Below, piece after piece: positions 35,699 to 44,945 of a DNA stretch of 64,000 nt; within the stretch, counting starts at the first letter, position 1; each line of letters opens with the position of its first letter. The notes under the pieces were generated by a model, which saw nothing but the letters and a program-made list of their open reading frames with translations, was not told the origin of the DNA and ran no database searches. The position numbers and the translations under genes are program-made. The stretch comes from Fibrobacter succinogenes (GTDB lineage: Bacteria; Fibrobacterota; Fibrobacteria; Fibrobacterales; Fibrobacteraceae): the NCBI GenBank assembly GCA_902800815.1, contig CADCGB010000001.1, positions 109,446 through 173,445 of the forward strand, given 5' to 3'.

Positions 35699-36058
35699 AT
35701 GAAGAAAACAGTCCGTATCAGTTTCGAAGGCAAGACCTACGACGTCGAAGTTGAAGTTCTTGATTCCGCCGTCGCCGCCGCTCCGGCAGCCCCGGTCGCC
35801 GCTGCCCCCGCTGCCGCTCCTGCCGCAGCTCCCGCCGCAGCCGGTGGTACCGAAGTGAAGTGCCCGCTCGCCGGTTCCGTGTTCAAGCTGAAGGTCAAGG
35901 TTGGCGACAAGGTTGAAGCCAACCAGGAAGTGGCTATCATCGAAGCCCTCAAGATGGAAAACCCGGTCGTCGCTCCGTGCGCCGGCACCGTCAACTCCAT
36001 CGCCGTCAAGGAAACCGATACCGTCGTCGACGGCCAGACCCTGATGACCATCGCCTAA
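35699..36058 (+). CDS. Biotin carrier protein of a Na+-pumping decarboxylase
   Basis: The 119-residue protein has a short N-terminal strand region, an Ala/Pro hinge (about residues 22-48) and a biotinyl domain with E-A-L-K-M-E-N, where the lysine is the biotin site. The motif is A-L-K-M rather than the common A-M-K-M. A C-terminal T-V-V-D-G-Q-T-L-M-T-I closes the domain. It carries CO2 from the carboxyltransferase to the beta subunit. It lies between the gamma and beta genes, 13 bases before the latter. Confidence 0.92.
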   Translation: MKKTVRISFEGKTYDVEVEVLDSAVAAAPAAPVAAAPAAAPAAAPAAAGGTEVKCPLAGSVFKLKVKVGDKVEANQEVAIIEALKMENPVVAPCAGTVNSIAVKETDTVVDGQTLMTIA

Positions 36059-36071
36059 GAGGTACAGATAA

Positions 36072-37232
36072 ATGAGTTCACTCTTAAATTCGGTCGTCGA
36101 GTTCGCGTGCGATACCGGATTCGCATATGTCACCGGCCCTATGGTGATTATGTGGATCGTGAGTTTCGTGCTGATGTACTTGGCGATTGTCAAAAAGTAT
36201 GAGCCGCTGCTGCTCTTGCCGATTTCCCTCGGCGCACTGGCGGTGAATATCCCGAGCGCCGGGTTCTACGATGGCGGCTGGAGCATCGAAGGTATGTTCA
36301 CACCGACTGCCGGCCTCTACTACTACATTAGCCAGGGTATCCACCTGGAACTCTTCCCGCCCATCATCTTCTTGGGCGTGGGTGCCATGACGGACTTCGG
36401 ACCGCTTATCGCCAACCCGCGTACGCTGCTCCTCGGCGGTGGCGCTCAGTTCGGCGTGTTCGCGACCATGTTCTGTGCCGTGGCTCTCGGTGGCTTTACT
36501 CTCGGTGAAGCGGCCTCCATCGGTATCATCGGCGGCGCCGACGGTCCGACCTCCATCTTCACTGCGAACAAACTCGCAAAGCACCTCATCGGACCTATCG
36601 CCGTGGCGGCCTACACCTACATGGCTCTTGTCCCGCTCATCCAGCCGCCTATCATGCGCCTGATGACCAACGACAAGGAACGTAAGATCCGCATGAAGGC
36701 CCTGCGCCCGGTCTCCAAGGCCGAACGCATCGTGTTCGCCGTGATGGTGATGATCGTCTGCATCCTCGTGGTGCCCGACGCTTCCGCCCTTATCATCATG
36801 CTCATGCTCGGCAACATCTTCAAGGAAGCCGGCGTCGTGGAACGTCTCGTGAAGACCTCTTCCAACGAACTCATGAACATCGTGACTATCTTCCTCGGTA
36901 CTTCCGTGGGCCTCACGATGTCTGCCGACATCTTCCTGAAGCCGCAGACCCTCATGATTATCGCCATGGGCGTTGTCGCCTTCGGTTTCTCGACCGCGGC
37001 CGGCCTCTTCCTCGCGAAGATCATGAACTGGTGCTCCCCCAAGAACCCCGTGAACCCGCTTATCGGTTCTGCTGGCGTGTCCGCCGTGCCGATGGCTGCA
37101 CGTGTTTCCCAGGTGGAAGGTGCCAAGTATGACCCGCAGAACTTCTTGCTGATGCACGCCATGGGCCCGAACGTGGCCGGCGTGATCGGTACCGCAGTCT
37201 GCGCCGGTTACATGATTTCTAGGCTCTCGTAG
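36072..37232 (+). CDS. Na+-transporting decarboxylase beta subunit (OadB/MmdB family)
   Basis: The 386-residue, highly hydrophobic protein has about nine helices and OadB hallmarks: [28 protein letters not shown] (with the aspartate linked to Na+ and proton handling) and [20 protein letters not shown]. It decarboxylates carboxybiotin and pumps Na+ outward. In this organism the likely substrate is methylmalonyl-CoA, since succinate is the main product, but oxaloacetate or glutaconyl-CoA cannot be excluded without the alpha subunit, which is not in the window. Confidence 0.95.
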   Translation: MSSLLNSVVEFACDTGFAYVTGPMVIMWIVSFVLMYLAIVKKYEPLLLLPISLGALAVNIPSAGFYDGGWSIEGMFTPTAGLYYYISQGIHLELFPPIIFLGVGAMTDFGPLIANPRTLLLGGGAQFGVFATMFCAVALGGFTLGEAASIGIIGGADGPTSIFTANKLAKHLIGPIAVAAYTYMALVPLIQPPIMRLMTNDKERKIRMKALRPVSKAERIVFAVMVMIVCILVVPDASALIIMLMLGNIFKEAGVVERLVKTSSNELMNIVTIFLGTSVGLTMSADIFLKPQTLMIIAMGVVAFGFSTAAGLFLAKIMNWCSPKNPVNPLIGSAGVSAVPMAARVSQVEGAKYDPQNFLLMHAMGPNVAGVIGTAVCAGYMISRLS

Positions 37233-37239
37233 CCTGAGT

Positions 37240-37273
37240 GTCATGGCGAGCCCGTGAGGGCGTGGCCATCACA
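37240..37273. repeat. Possible dispersed intergenic palindromic unit
   Basis: GTCATGGCGAGCCCG, then GAGGGCGTGGCCATC. The sequence is REP-like and sits just after the decarboxylase operon. Confidence 0.3.
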
Positions 37274-37293
37274 GACCTGCAATATAAGGGAAT

Positions 37294-37325
37294 GCCCTCG
37301 GCAATGCGCCGGGGGCTCCTTTTTT
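37294..37325 (+). terminator. Rho-independent terminator after the decarboxylase operon
   Basis: GCCCTCGGC-AATGC-GCCGGGGGC (one G-T pair) followed by TCCTTTTTT. Confidence 0.8.
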
Positions 37326-37382
37326 ATACTCCAACTTGGAGTGTCTTGTCTCACGGAAAGTAGACAAATGTTAAGATTTCCG

Positions 37383-37411
37383 TTGACTTGCCCTTCTTAA
37401 GAATATATATA
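37383..37411 (+). promoter_or_regulatory. Putative promoter of the outer-membrane and FISUMP gene set
   Basis: TTGACT and TATATA with 17 bases between. The start would leave a leader of about 93 bases before the ATG at 37511; no riboswitch fold was recognised there. Confidence 0.6.
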
Positions 37412-37510
37412 TATGTTTATGACGTCTAGCCCCTGCGATAACGCCGTTATTTTTATTTCCCCGCTCATGGCCTTTGTTGGCTATGGGCTTTTTATGCATG
37501 GTAAATTGCT

Positions 37511-39286
37511 ATGAGAAAAATGTATAAACTGGTAGTCACCCTGATCCTATTCATGGCTTTCTCTGCGTTTGCGGAGGAAGTTCCTGCGGCTCAACCGGAA
37601 CCTGCGGCACCGTCTGAGCCCGTTGCTCAGCCCGAGGCTGCCGTAAATCCTGAGCCGGTCGCGCAGCCCAAAACGGTTGCGCAACCCGAGTCTGCTGCAA
37701 CTCCTGAACCTGTCGCCCAGCCTACCGCGGCGACAGAACCCGTAGCAAGCCCCGAACCTGTTGCGCAGCCTGAACCTGCGGTAAAGCCTGAAGTTGCCGC
37801 AACGCCAGCACCTGCAACAAAACCCGAACCTGTTGCAAAAACGGATGCCCCGCAGCAGTCCGCATCTATCTTTGTGCAGGACCCTGCGGTATTTCGCCAG
37901 CGTCAGGCAGACCTCGAAAAATTGAAGAAATCTGTCGAGGGCAAAAACGAGGGTCTCGATTCCCTGTTGCTCGATGCAAGCCGCATCGCGAAGATGAACG
38001 ACCAGTGTGCAGCCGTGAGCATCAACGACGTGATGGGCGAGGAATGCTGGACGTTCTATCGCGTGGAGTTGCCCGCATTCGAAGAAAAGTACATGCATGT
38101 GACCGGCGAGGTCCGCTTGGGGCACATGGAAACGGCCCGCGGGCTCGAAGACCGCAAGTTGCAGATTGATGCCTGCGTGGAGGCACTTTACAGTTTCGCA
38201 CAGAGCAAGGACCAATTCTTGAACCTGGATGGTGGCGTGAACCTTGAGCCTTTGAGGAACGGCTTCCAGGCGAATTTCGATTTTACCCTGCAGTACGAAC
38301 CCAACCACCGCAAGCACGCATTTGAAATTGCGCAGAAGTGGGGCGAAACCTGCCGTGAGATGGTGGTCAGGAAAGATGGCGAGGGCTTTGCCCCGTTCTT
38401 CTTGGATCTCCTGGGCAAGTTGAACGAGGAACTTGCGAACAACGGCTCGCTTGCGGTCTACAAGACCGATACGTCTGCGGCGCCGGTGCTCTTTATGGAT
38501 ATCAGCAAGCCGGTGCGTAGCGCCTATTACCTGAACGGAGTCAAGTTGTTCCATAGCCGCATCAGTGCGGGGCCGGTAAGCGAGAGCCCCGTACGCATCC
38601 ACTTTGAGAAGGGTGCCGTGATGGTCGATGGCGAACCCGTGGTGATGAAGCGCGGGCAGCCGCAGAAGTTCAAGGGCTCTGTGGAATACCCGCAGAAGGA
38701 GGCTGCACTCAACGGCCGCTGGATTTGGGAAAACCAGGGAAACAACGAGGGCGTGGATTTTGGTCCCGAAGAAGACGAAGTCGAACGCGATAGCCTCAAG
38801 GCCGTGGAGCAGGCGAGAATCGCTGCGGATTTGGAAAATCGCAAGGGCTTGCACTTCTCTCCGTGGGTGGGTATTTCCTCGGCGTTCGCTCCGTTCAACG
38901 ACAAGAACTACAAGGCGTTTGCGATTGACAAGGGCAAGCTTATTATTTTGTCGGACTTTACTGCCGCGGCACGGTTGAAGTTCGTGTTTGGCGAAAATGC
39001 AGACATGTTTGCCGCGTTTGGCGCGGGCGCATTCGTGGGTGTGGGCATTGCCGATGAACTTTTGCGCGTGTACATTACCCCTGTGGCCCAGGCGGAATTC
39101 GGCTATAAGAAATTCGGCATCCGTGAGACCGCAGTCATTGCGATTCCCAAGGAAGATTCCGAAGAATGGACGCAGTTCAGGACGGGTGTGTTCTTTGGCT
39201 TGGGCATGTTCGGCATCGAAGCCGGCTATGACTTTATTACCAACCTTGGGCAGGGCGGCTACGTGACGCTCTTCTGGAACCTGTAG
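37511..39286 (+). CDS. Secreted protein with Pro/Ala/Glu repeats and a probable beta-rich outer-membrane C-terminus
   Basis: A signal peptide ends near A-F-A-E. Residues about 22-115 are degenerate P-E-P-V-A-Q-P repeats, probably an extended spacer across the periplasm. A helical middle domain (120-330) with several cysteines follows. The last ~150 residues alternate hydrophobic and polar residues and end in V-T-L-F-W-N-L, a terminal aromatic pattern seen in outer-membrane barrels. No known family is recognised. The next gene starts 13 bases on, so it heads the FISUMP transcript. Confidence 0.75.
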   Translation: MRKMYKLVVTLILFMAFSAFAEEVPAAQPEPAAPSEPVAQPEAAVNPEPVAQPKTVAQPESAATPEPVAQPTAATEPVASPEPVAQPEPAVKPEVAATPAPATKPEPVAKTDAPQQSASIFVQDPAVFRQRQADLEKLKKSVEGKNEGLDSLLLDASRIAKMNDQCAAVSINDVMGEECWTFYRVELPAFEEKYMHVTGEVRLGHMETARGLEDRKLQIDACVEALYSFAQSKDQFLNLDGGVNLEPLRNGFQANFDFTLQYEPNHRKHAFEIAQKWGETCREMVVRKDGEGFAPFFLDLLGKLNEELANNGSLAVYKTDTSAAPVLFMDISKPVRSAYYLNGVKLFHSRISAGPVSESPVRIHFEKGAVMVDGEPVVMKRGQPQKFKGSVEYPQKEAALNGRWIWENQGNNEGVDFGPEEDEVERDSLKAVEQARIAADLENRKGLHFSPWVGISSAFAPFNDKNYKAFAIDKGKLIILSDFTAAARLKFVFGENADMFAAFGAGAFVGVGIADELLRVYITPVAQAEFGYKKFGIRETAVIAIPKEDSEEWTQFRTGVFFGLGMFGIEAGYDFITNLGQGGYVTLFWNL

Positions 39287-39299
39287 GGAGGGAATGATT

Positions 39300-40706
39300 A
39301 TGAAGAAATTAAGTTTGACACTGTTTGTCGCGTTTGCCCTCACGGCATGTACCCCTTATGACCAATACGATATCGACCTGATGCAAGAAGCCACGGCGAG
39401 CGATGACGAATCCTCATCTTCGGTATCTGGCGATTCAAAGACAAGTTCAGATTCGCATGGCGATGGCAAGACCTCTAGTAGCGTAAATAAGGAACCTCCC
39501 GTTTTCTCGGACAAGACTTTGTCGTTTAGCGTGGACGAAAACGCCTCTGCCGGTACGAACATCGGATCCGTGAAGCTCACGAATGCCATTGGCAGTGAAA
39601 AGTTCTCGATTGTCGATGGCTCGGGCTTGTTCGCCGTAGACGAGAAAACGGGTGCGATTTCTGTAAAGAAGGAAGGACTTGATTACGAAGCAAAGTCCGA
39701 GTATTCCGTGAAAATTGTCGTGGAAAACAGTGAAGGCAAGGATACCGCTACGGTAAGCATTGCGGTGACGGACGTGAACGAGAAGCCCTCCGTGACCGCG
39801 GCTGCGTTTACCGTGGCGGAAAATTCCGCTTCTGGCACGCTGGTTGGTACGGTTGTGGCCGATGACCCGGATACAAAGAACCTCGCCTTTGGCAAGATTA
39901 CGCTAACCCTTGTGGATTCTACGGCGGGTGCTTCTAGCCTGTTCAAGATAGACGACTCCGGCCGCATTACCGTGGCGCAGAACGCAGACCTCAATTTCGA
40001 AAGAACGTCCCTGTACTACGTGAAGGTTATCGTGACGGACAAGAAGTATTCGGATACTGCGGTAGTCTCTATCCAGTTGACAGACGTGGAAGAACCGGAA
40101 TCGTCTAGCAGTGCAGCGTCTTCGTCGAGTTCTGCAAAGTCTTCTAGCAGCGTTTCTACTTGGACCTGCGGCGATTCTACCTTGACACGCGGCGACCGTA
40201 CCTATAAAACGGTGCTAATTGGAGAACAGTGCTGGACTCAGGAAAACATGAATTACGAACCGAGTTCGGGAAAGACCTTGTGCTATGGGGGTAACGAAGC
40301 GAATTGCGCTACCTACGGGTTGTTGTATAATTATGAAGCTGCGGAAGGAGCGTGTCCTTCGGGGTGGCGCTTGCCGACTGCGAGTGAATACGATGCGATC
40401 GCTGAATTGACTCTTGAGAGGGACGAAATCACTGATAGTGATGCGGGAAAGCACTTGAAGGCGCCCAGTGGCTGGAACGGCGAAAACGGCGATGATAACA
40501 TTGGCTTTACGGCATTGCCGGGTGGTAAATGCAATGGAGGCGAGAATTGTATGCAAGTTGGTTCCCTTGGATACTGGTGGACTTCAACGCAGGCCAGCAA
40601 GTACTCGCATATGGCTATGGCACTGACTGGTGATAATGACGAATTTTCCTCGTCGTTTGGCTTTGCAAACGAGGACTTTGCGTCGGTTCGTTGTGTAAAG
40701 AAGTAA
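39300..40706 (+). CDS. FISUMP lipoprotein with two cadherin-like domains
   Basis: The ATG at 39300 is 7 bases after GGGAGGG; an ATG six bases earlier is too close. The lipobox is L-T-A-C. After a Ser-rich linker come two cadherin-like repeats (about residues 62-265), shown by V-D-E-N-A-S-A-G, V-A-E-N-S-A-S-G-T-L-V-G and repeated D-V-N-E/D-V-E-E calcium-type ends. A second Ser stretch leads to one FISUMP domain (about 290-468) with C-P-S-G-W-R-L-P and the end A-S-V-R-C-V-K-K. Cadherin-like repeats in bacteria usually bind calcium and serve adhesion or carbohydrate binding. Confidence 0.87.
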   Translation: MKKLSLTLFVAFALTACTPYDQYDIDLMQEATASDDESSSSVSGDSKTSSDSHGDGKTSSSVNKEPPVFSDKTLSFSVDENASAGTNIGSVKLTNAIGSEKFSIVDGSGLFAVDEKTGAISVKKEGLDYEAKSEYSVKIVVENSEGKDTATVSIAVTDVNEKPSVTAAAFTVAENSASGTLVGTVVADDPDTKNLAFGKITLTLVDSTAGASSLFKIDDSGRITVAQNADLNFERTSLYYVKVIVTDKKYSDTAVVSIQLTDVEEPESSSSAASSSSSAKSSSSVSTWTCGDSTLTRGDRTYKTVLIGEQCWTQENMNYEPSSGKTLCYGGNEANCATYGLLYNYEAAEGACPSGWRLPTASEYDAIAELTLERDEITDSDAGKHLKAPSGWNGENGDDNIGFTALPGGKCNGGENCMQVGSLGYWWTSTQASKYSHMAMALTGDNDEFSSSFGFANEDFASVRCVKK

Positions 40707-40725
40707 GGTTGGCAAGGAGCTTCTT

Positions 40726-42756
40726 ATGAAAATGCTAAACCGCATCTTTATTTTGCAAGCCCTCCTTGCTACTGTATTCCTTGTTGCCTGTGGCGACAAT
40801 ATAACTACCGAAAACATAACTCAGGTTTCTTTGCCGGGCATGGAAACCGTTGCCAACCAGGGCGAACTCCCGGATTGCGATTCCCTGAACGTTGGGGAAC
40901 AAATGTGGGTCAAGACCGAAACAACGGTTTTTGTCTGCACCGATGAAGGCTGGTTCAGGTCGAAATCGACAGAAGTGCCTTATTCCTGTGAAACGCAAAA
41001 ACTGGCGGACGAGACCGGAATCAAAATCATTTGCAATGGTGATTCTGTCGGCGTACTTCTGAACGGCTCCTTGGGAAAGAACGGAGCAAATGGGCAGAAT
41101 GCTCCGCTGGCGTGTAGTGCAAAGCAGATTGCTGGAACAACATTTGTTCAGGTGTCTTGCCAAAGTGACACGCTTGTCTTTGACTTGAATACGAACCCGC
41201 CGGAATCAAGTAGTAGCCTTACTATGGAGAGTAGTTCAGAAGAACCGCCACCGCAGTCCAGTAGTTCAGAAATATTGGAATCGTCATCGTCCTATGACGA
41301 GGAAGCCGTGTTGACTTCGCTTGATTCTATGGAAGGTTATACCCAGAAAGGCCCCTTTGTGCAGGGGAGCAATGTTCGGCTTTACGAACTGTCGGATGGC
41401 CGTACGCTAAAGCAGACAAACGGAAACTTTATGGGAGTTATCAATTCTAATGACGGCTTCTTCAAAATTTCGGCGCGAAATCTAGTAAGTCAGTATGCCT
41501 TGCTTGTTGCGAATGGTTATTACCGTAATGAGGTAACTGGGAAAACAACTACGGAAGACTTGACTTTGTTCGCACTGACGGATGTCTCAGAACGTAGTCG
41601 TGCGAATGTGAACTTGTTGACTCACCTAGAATATGACCGCGTTTATTACCTGGTTACAAAGGAAAAAATGAGAGTCTATGCTGCTAAGCGGCGGGCGCAG
41701 GCCGAAATTTTGCGTGTGTTCCACGTTGATACCACGGGAATAGGGGCATCCGAAGATTTGGCCGTATTCGGAAATGGCAAGGGAAATTCAGCCCTCCTTG
41801 CACTGTCAGTGATGTTGCAGGGGCGGCGCTCCATTGCTGAACTTACGGAACTCCTTTCCGATATTTCGGCGGACTTGGAAAAGGATGGCGATTTGGATAC
41901 AACCTTGAAAATGAAAATTGCCGATGGTGCTGTAAAGCTCCTTCCATTCTTGCCAAGAATCCGTGCAAATGTCGAAGGCTGGAACTTGGGAGAGGTTCCT
42001 GAATTTGAATCTGTTATCAAGAACTTCGTATCTAGTGTGTATGGCTTTGGGGTGTGTTCCGCTGATAATAATGGAACAAAGACGCTGTTGCAGAATGAAA
42101 AAAGTGAATTGAATGGATTCTACCTTGCTTGCGAAAATGGGAATTGGCGCATAAAAATGACTGATCCTAAGACTGGGGCCTACTACAATGTCGCGTTTAT
42201 CGGAAAACAGGTCTGGATGGCCGAGGACCTTGTGATGGAAAACCCGTATAACCCGGGCCAGCTAAAGTACGAATCGAATGGATACGACATTTTAGATTCC
42301 ATGAGCCTGGAAAAAGGCTTAACACAGGGTGTATGCCCGGATGGCTGGCATATTCCGACATTCAAGGAGTGGGAAGACCAGTTGATGGCGGTTTGGCCAG
42401 AAACAACTCTTGAAGAGGCTATACAGGAATATGGTGGCTGGTATGGTGGCCATGGCCTTTTTGTCCCCGCTTGGGTTGATGCTAGGCTCAAGGCGACAGA
42501 GGGCTGGTTTGAAGATGGTAATGGAACGGACGATTTCGGTTTTGCGGTCAAACCGGCTTATACGCATTATGAGACTACTCCTGATGAAATTTATTATAGT
42601 ATCATCTATTTCTCGTCATCGTTTGTTCACGAAGAAGAGTATGGTAATGCTATCAGCATTCGTTATCGCGGGTTCTATAATGATGGTAGTACCATGAGTG
42701 GTACGAGTAGTTGGCTGTCTAATCTTTACCATGTTCGTTGCCTTAGGGATTATTGA
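40726..42756 (+). CDS. FISUMP lipoprotein, tandem paralogue 1 of 6
   Basis: AAGGAG precedes the ATG; lipobox L-V-A-C. Common layout of the set: an N-terminal domain with W-x-x-x-x-x-x-x-x-x-Y-S-C and I-I-C-N-G-D-S-V-G-V, here with only about three Gly-x-x triplets; a Ser linker; the QKGPF module (Y-T-Q-K-G-P-F-V-Q-G-S, N-V-N-L-L-T-H-L-E-Y); and one FISUMP domain to the end (T-G-A-Y-Y-N-V-A-F-I, W-M-A-E-D-L, C-P-D-G-W-H-I-P, V-R-C-L-R). The surface role is unknown. Confidence 0.87.
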   Translation: MKMLNRIFILQALLATVFLVACGDNITTENITQVSLPGMETVANQGELPDCDSLNVGEQMWVKTETTVFVCTDEGWFRSKSTEVPYSCETQKLADETGIKIICNGDSVGVLLNGSLGKNGANGQNAPLACSAKQIAGTTFVQVSCQSDTLVFDLNTNPPESSSSLTMESSSEEPPPQSSSSEILESSSSYDEEAVLTSLDSMEGYTQKGPFVQGSNVRLYELSDGRTLKQTNGNFMGVINSNDGFFKISARNLVSQYALLVANGYYRNEVTGKTTTEDLTLFALTDVSERSRANVNLLTHLEYDRVYYLVTKEKMRVYAAKRRAQAEILRVFHVDTTGIGASEDLAVFGNGKGNSALLALSVMLQGRRSIAELTELLSDISADLEKDGDLDTTLKMKIADGAVKLLPFLPRIRANVEGWNLGEVPEFESVIKNFVSSVYGFGVCSADNNGTKTLLQNEKSELNGFYLACENGNWRIKMTDPKTGAYYNVAFIGKQVWMAEDLVMENPYNPGQLKYESNGYDILDSMSLEKGLTQGVCPDGWHIPTFKEWEDQLMAVWPETTLEEAIQEYGGWYGGHGLFVPAWVDARLKATEGWFEDGNGTDDFGFAVKPAYTHYETTPDEIYYSIIYFSSSFVHEEEYGNAISIRYRGFYNDGSTMSGTSSWLSNLYHVRCLRDY

Positions 42757-42764
42757 GGTGACTT

Positions 42765-44936
42765 ATGATTAGGCATCTTTTAGAAAGAATTGTCCTTTTG
42801 AGCGCCCTGGTGGGGTCGTTCATATCCTGCAGTGATGAGAAAACGGTGACGAACGTGACGCAAGAATCGTATGCGCCCATAGAAATCTACGAATCCGAAT
42901 CAAAACTCCCGGAATGCGGGACTTCTAATGCAAATCAGCAGGTTTTTGTCAAGGGGGATTCCTCCCTGCGAGTGTGTTCGGATGCCGAATGGCAAAAGAT
43001 TTCGGTAACAGATTTTTATACTAATGTCTCGTGCAATACAGTCCCTTTGCGGAATAACTCTGGCTACAAGGTCGTGTGCAACGGAGATTCTGTCGGTGTG
43101 GTGCAGAATGGCTCTGCCGGAGCCAAGGGCGAAGATGGTACGGGTTGCAGCCTTAGTTATGATAAAGAGGCTGAAATTTCCGTTATTGTCTGTGGCAAAG
43201 ATAGCGTGGTTGTCGATTTCCCGATTGCCGACTTGACGGGTCCTAAAGAAACCCCAGAAGATACCTCCGGAAATACGCATGAATCCCCTGTAGACACTGC
43301 GGAAGTTATTCCCGAAATAGAGGAAAAAAATGATTCTGCCATGGCGATATCAATGGATTCCCTGGCAGGCTATTCGCAGAAAGGGCCATTTGCGAAAGGT
43401 TCCATGGTTTATTTGTACGAACTCCAGGATGGTAGAACTCTCAAACAGACGAATGGCAGTTTTGTGAGCAGAATTGATTCCGATGATGGACATTTTAAAT
43501 TTGTTGCAAGGAATCTGGTTAGCCAGTATGTGTTGATGCAGGCAACGGGCTATTACCTTAATGAGGTAACGAACAGACGTACGACGGAAATGCTTACACT
43601 GAATGCAATTACGGATGTGTCTGAGAGAAGTTCTGCTAATATCAATGTCTTGACGCATCTGGAATATCCTCGTGTGTATCATCTTGTGACTAAGGAAAAG
43701 TTGAGGTTTTATGCTGCAAAAAGTCAGGCGCGTGCAGAGGTCTTGAGGGCATTTGGTTATGATACTACCGATGTGGGTAATTTTGAGGATATGCTCGTGT
43801 TGGATGCATCGAATGCGGTGAATGCGATGTTGTACGACATTTCCGTTATGCTGCAGGGTAATTTGACGGTGGCGCAACTCACAGAACGCCTGAACGATAT
43901 TGCGAAGGACCTGGAAACGGATGGAAAATGGGATAATGCAAAATTGCGTGCTGAAATTGCAGACTGGCTTTTGGATTCTACTTCGGTTTATTCCTATGAT
44001 GCCTGGAAATTCTGGGTGGCCGAATATGGATTGCAAGAATGTACCGGCAGTGATTCTAGGGAATTCTATGTTGCGAAGAATAGTTACGGCAAGTACAATG
44101 GTAGAAAGTTCTATTGTTCGGGTTCTTATGGTCCTCCGACACGTGCGACAACGTCGGATACTCTAATAGGCCGCGCGTGCTTTAATGAAATAGCGGGTGA
44201 AAAAGCGACTTACACGGGTAAGTATTGGATTAGGGACTTTGTATGCTCCTATCATGAATATGATGGTCGCATGAAATGGCGCCTTGTTGCGTCTAGGCCA
44301 TCCAGTTCCTTGAACACGATGACGGATCCTCGCGATAACAAGACCTATGCCGTTGTTACAATCGGTGACCAGACGTGGATGGCGGAGAACCTGAATTATA
44401 CAGATACCGTCGCGTATCCCAGTTTGGTAAAGGCTCATCGGTGCTTCCAAAAAACGTACGAGGTGATTGATTCAAGTGATTGTCGCCTATATGGTCAATT
44501 ATATAAATGGGCCGCAGTGGTGGATAGTGTAAATACCGGGTGCGGTGAATATATGGAATGTTCCCTTGTTCATCCGGTGCAGGGAATTTGCCCAGATGGG
44601 TGGCATATACCGGATACTTCGGAGGTTAGGAAACTCATTGACTTTGTTGCCAGTGAAAACCCCGGGAAGAATATTGCTGATGTCTTAAGGAGTGAAATAG
44701 ATTGGGATGATGCCCATGGAACGAATACATTGGAATACAATTTTGAAACTAATGGCCTTGATTTATATGGATTTGGCCTGTTGAAATATGGACTCCAGTT
44801 CTGGACGACTACATATGCAACTGAAGCAGGAATAGCCATACGGTACCCTTCGAAGAATTATACGTTTGACGCTTCGCAGTCGATGGTGGTGGATTCCTTT
44901 GAAAGGAATGTCCGCTGCATCAAGGATCAGGAATAG
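42765..44936 (+). CDS. FISUMP lipoprotein, tandem paralogue 2 of 6
   Basis: GAGGTG precedes the ATG, 8 bases after paralogue 1. The lipobox is F-I-S-C. It has the V-C-N-G-D-S-V-G-V motif followed by four Gly-x-x triplets, a Thr/Glu linker, the QKGPF module with Y-S-Q-K-G-P-F-A-K-G-S and N-I-N-V-L-T-H-L-E-Y, a cysteine-bearing insert (C-F-N-E-I-A-G-E), then the FISUMP domain with T-D-P-R-D-N-K-T-Y, W-M-A-E-N-L-N-Y and C-P-D-G-W-H-I-P. A complete reading frame with no sign of decay. Confidence 0.87.
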   Translation: MIRHLLERIVLLSALVGSFISCSDEKTVTNVTQESYAPIEIYESESKLPECGTSNANQQVFVKGDSSLRVCSDAEWQKISVTDFYTNVSCNTVPLRNNSGYKVVCNGDSVGVVQNGSAGAKGEDGTGCSLSYDKEAEISVIVCGKDSVVVDFPIADLTGPKETPEDTSGNTHESPVDTAEVIPEIEEKNDSAMAISMDSLAGYSQKGPFAKGSMVYLYELQDGRTLKQTNGSFVSRIDSDDGHFKFVARNLVSQYVLMQATGYYLNEVTNRRTTEMLTLNAITDVSERSSANINVLTHLEYPRVYHLVTKEKLRFYAAKSQARAEVLRAFGYDTTDVGNFEDMLVLDASNAVNAMLYDISVMLQGNLTVAQLTERLNDIAKDLETDGKWDNAKLRAEIADWLLDSTSVYSYDAWKFWVAEYGLQECTGSDSREFYVAKNSYGKYNGRKFYCSGSYGPPTRATTSDTLIGRACFNEIAGEKATYTGKYWIRDFVCSYHEYDGRMKWRLVASRPSSSLNTMTDPRDNKTYAVVTIGDQTWMAENLNYTDTVAYPSLVKAHRCFQKTYEVIDSSDCRLYGQLYKWAAVVDSVNTGCGEYMECSLVHPVQGICPDGWHIPDTSEVRKLIDFVASENPGKNIADVLRSEIDWDDAHGTNTLEYNFETNGLDLYGFGLLKYGLQFWTTTYATEAGIAIRYPSKNYTFDASQSMVVDSFERNVRCIKDQE

Positions 44937-44945
44937 GAGGATGTC

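Noticed and set aside
36084..37244. 386-codon minus-strand open frame opposite OadB
   Set aside because: His/Asp/Glu-rich mirror of a hydrophobic membrane protein; OadB motifs are unambiguous.
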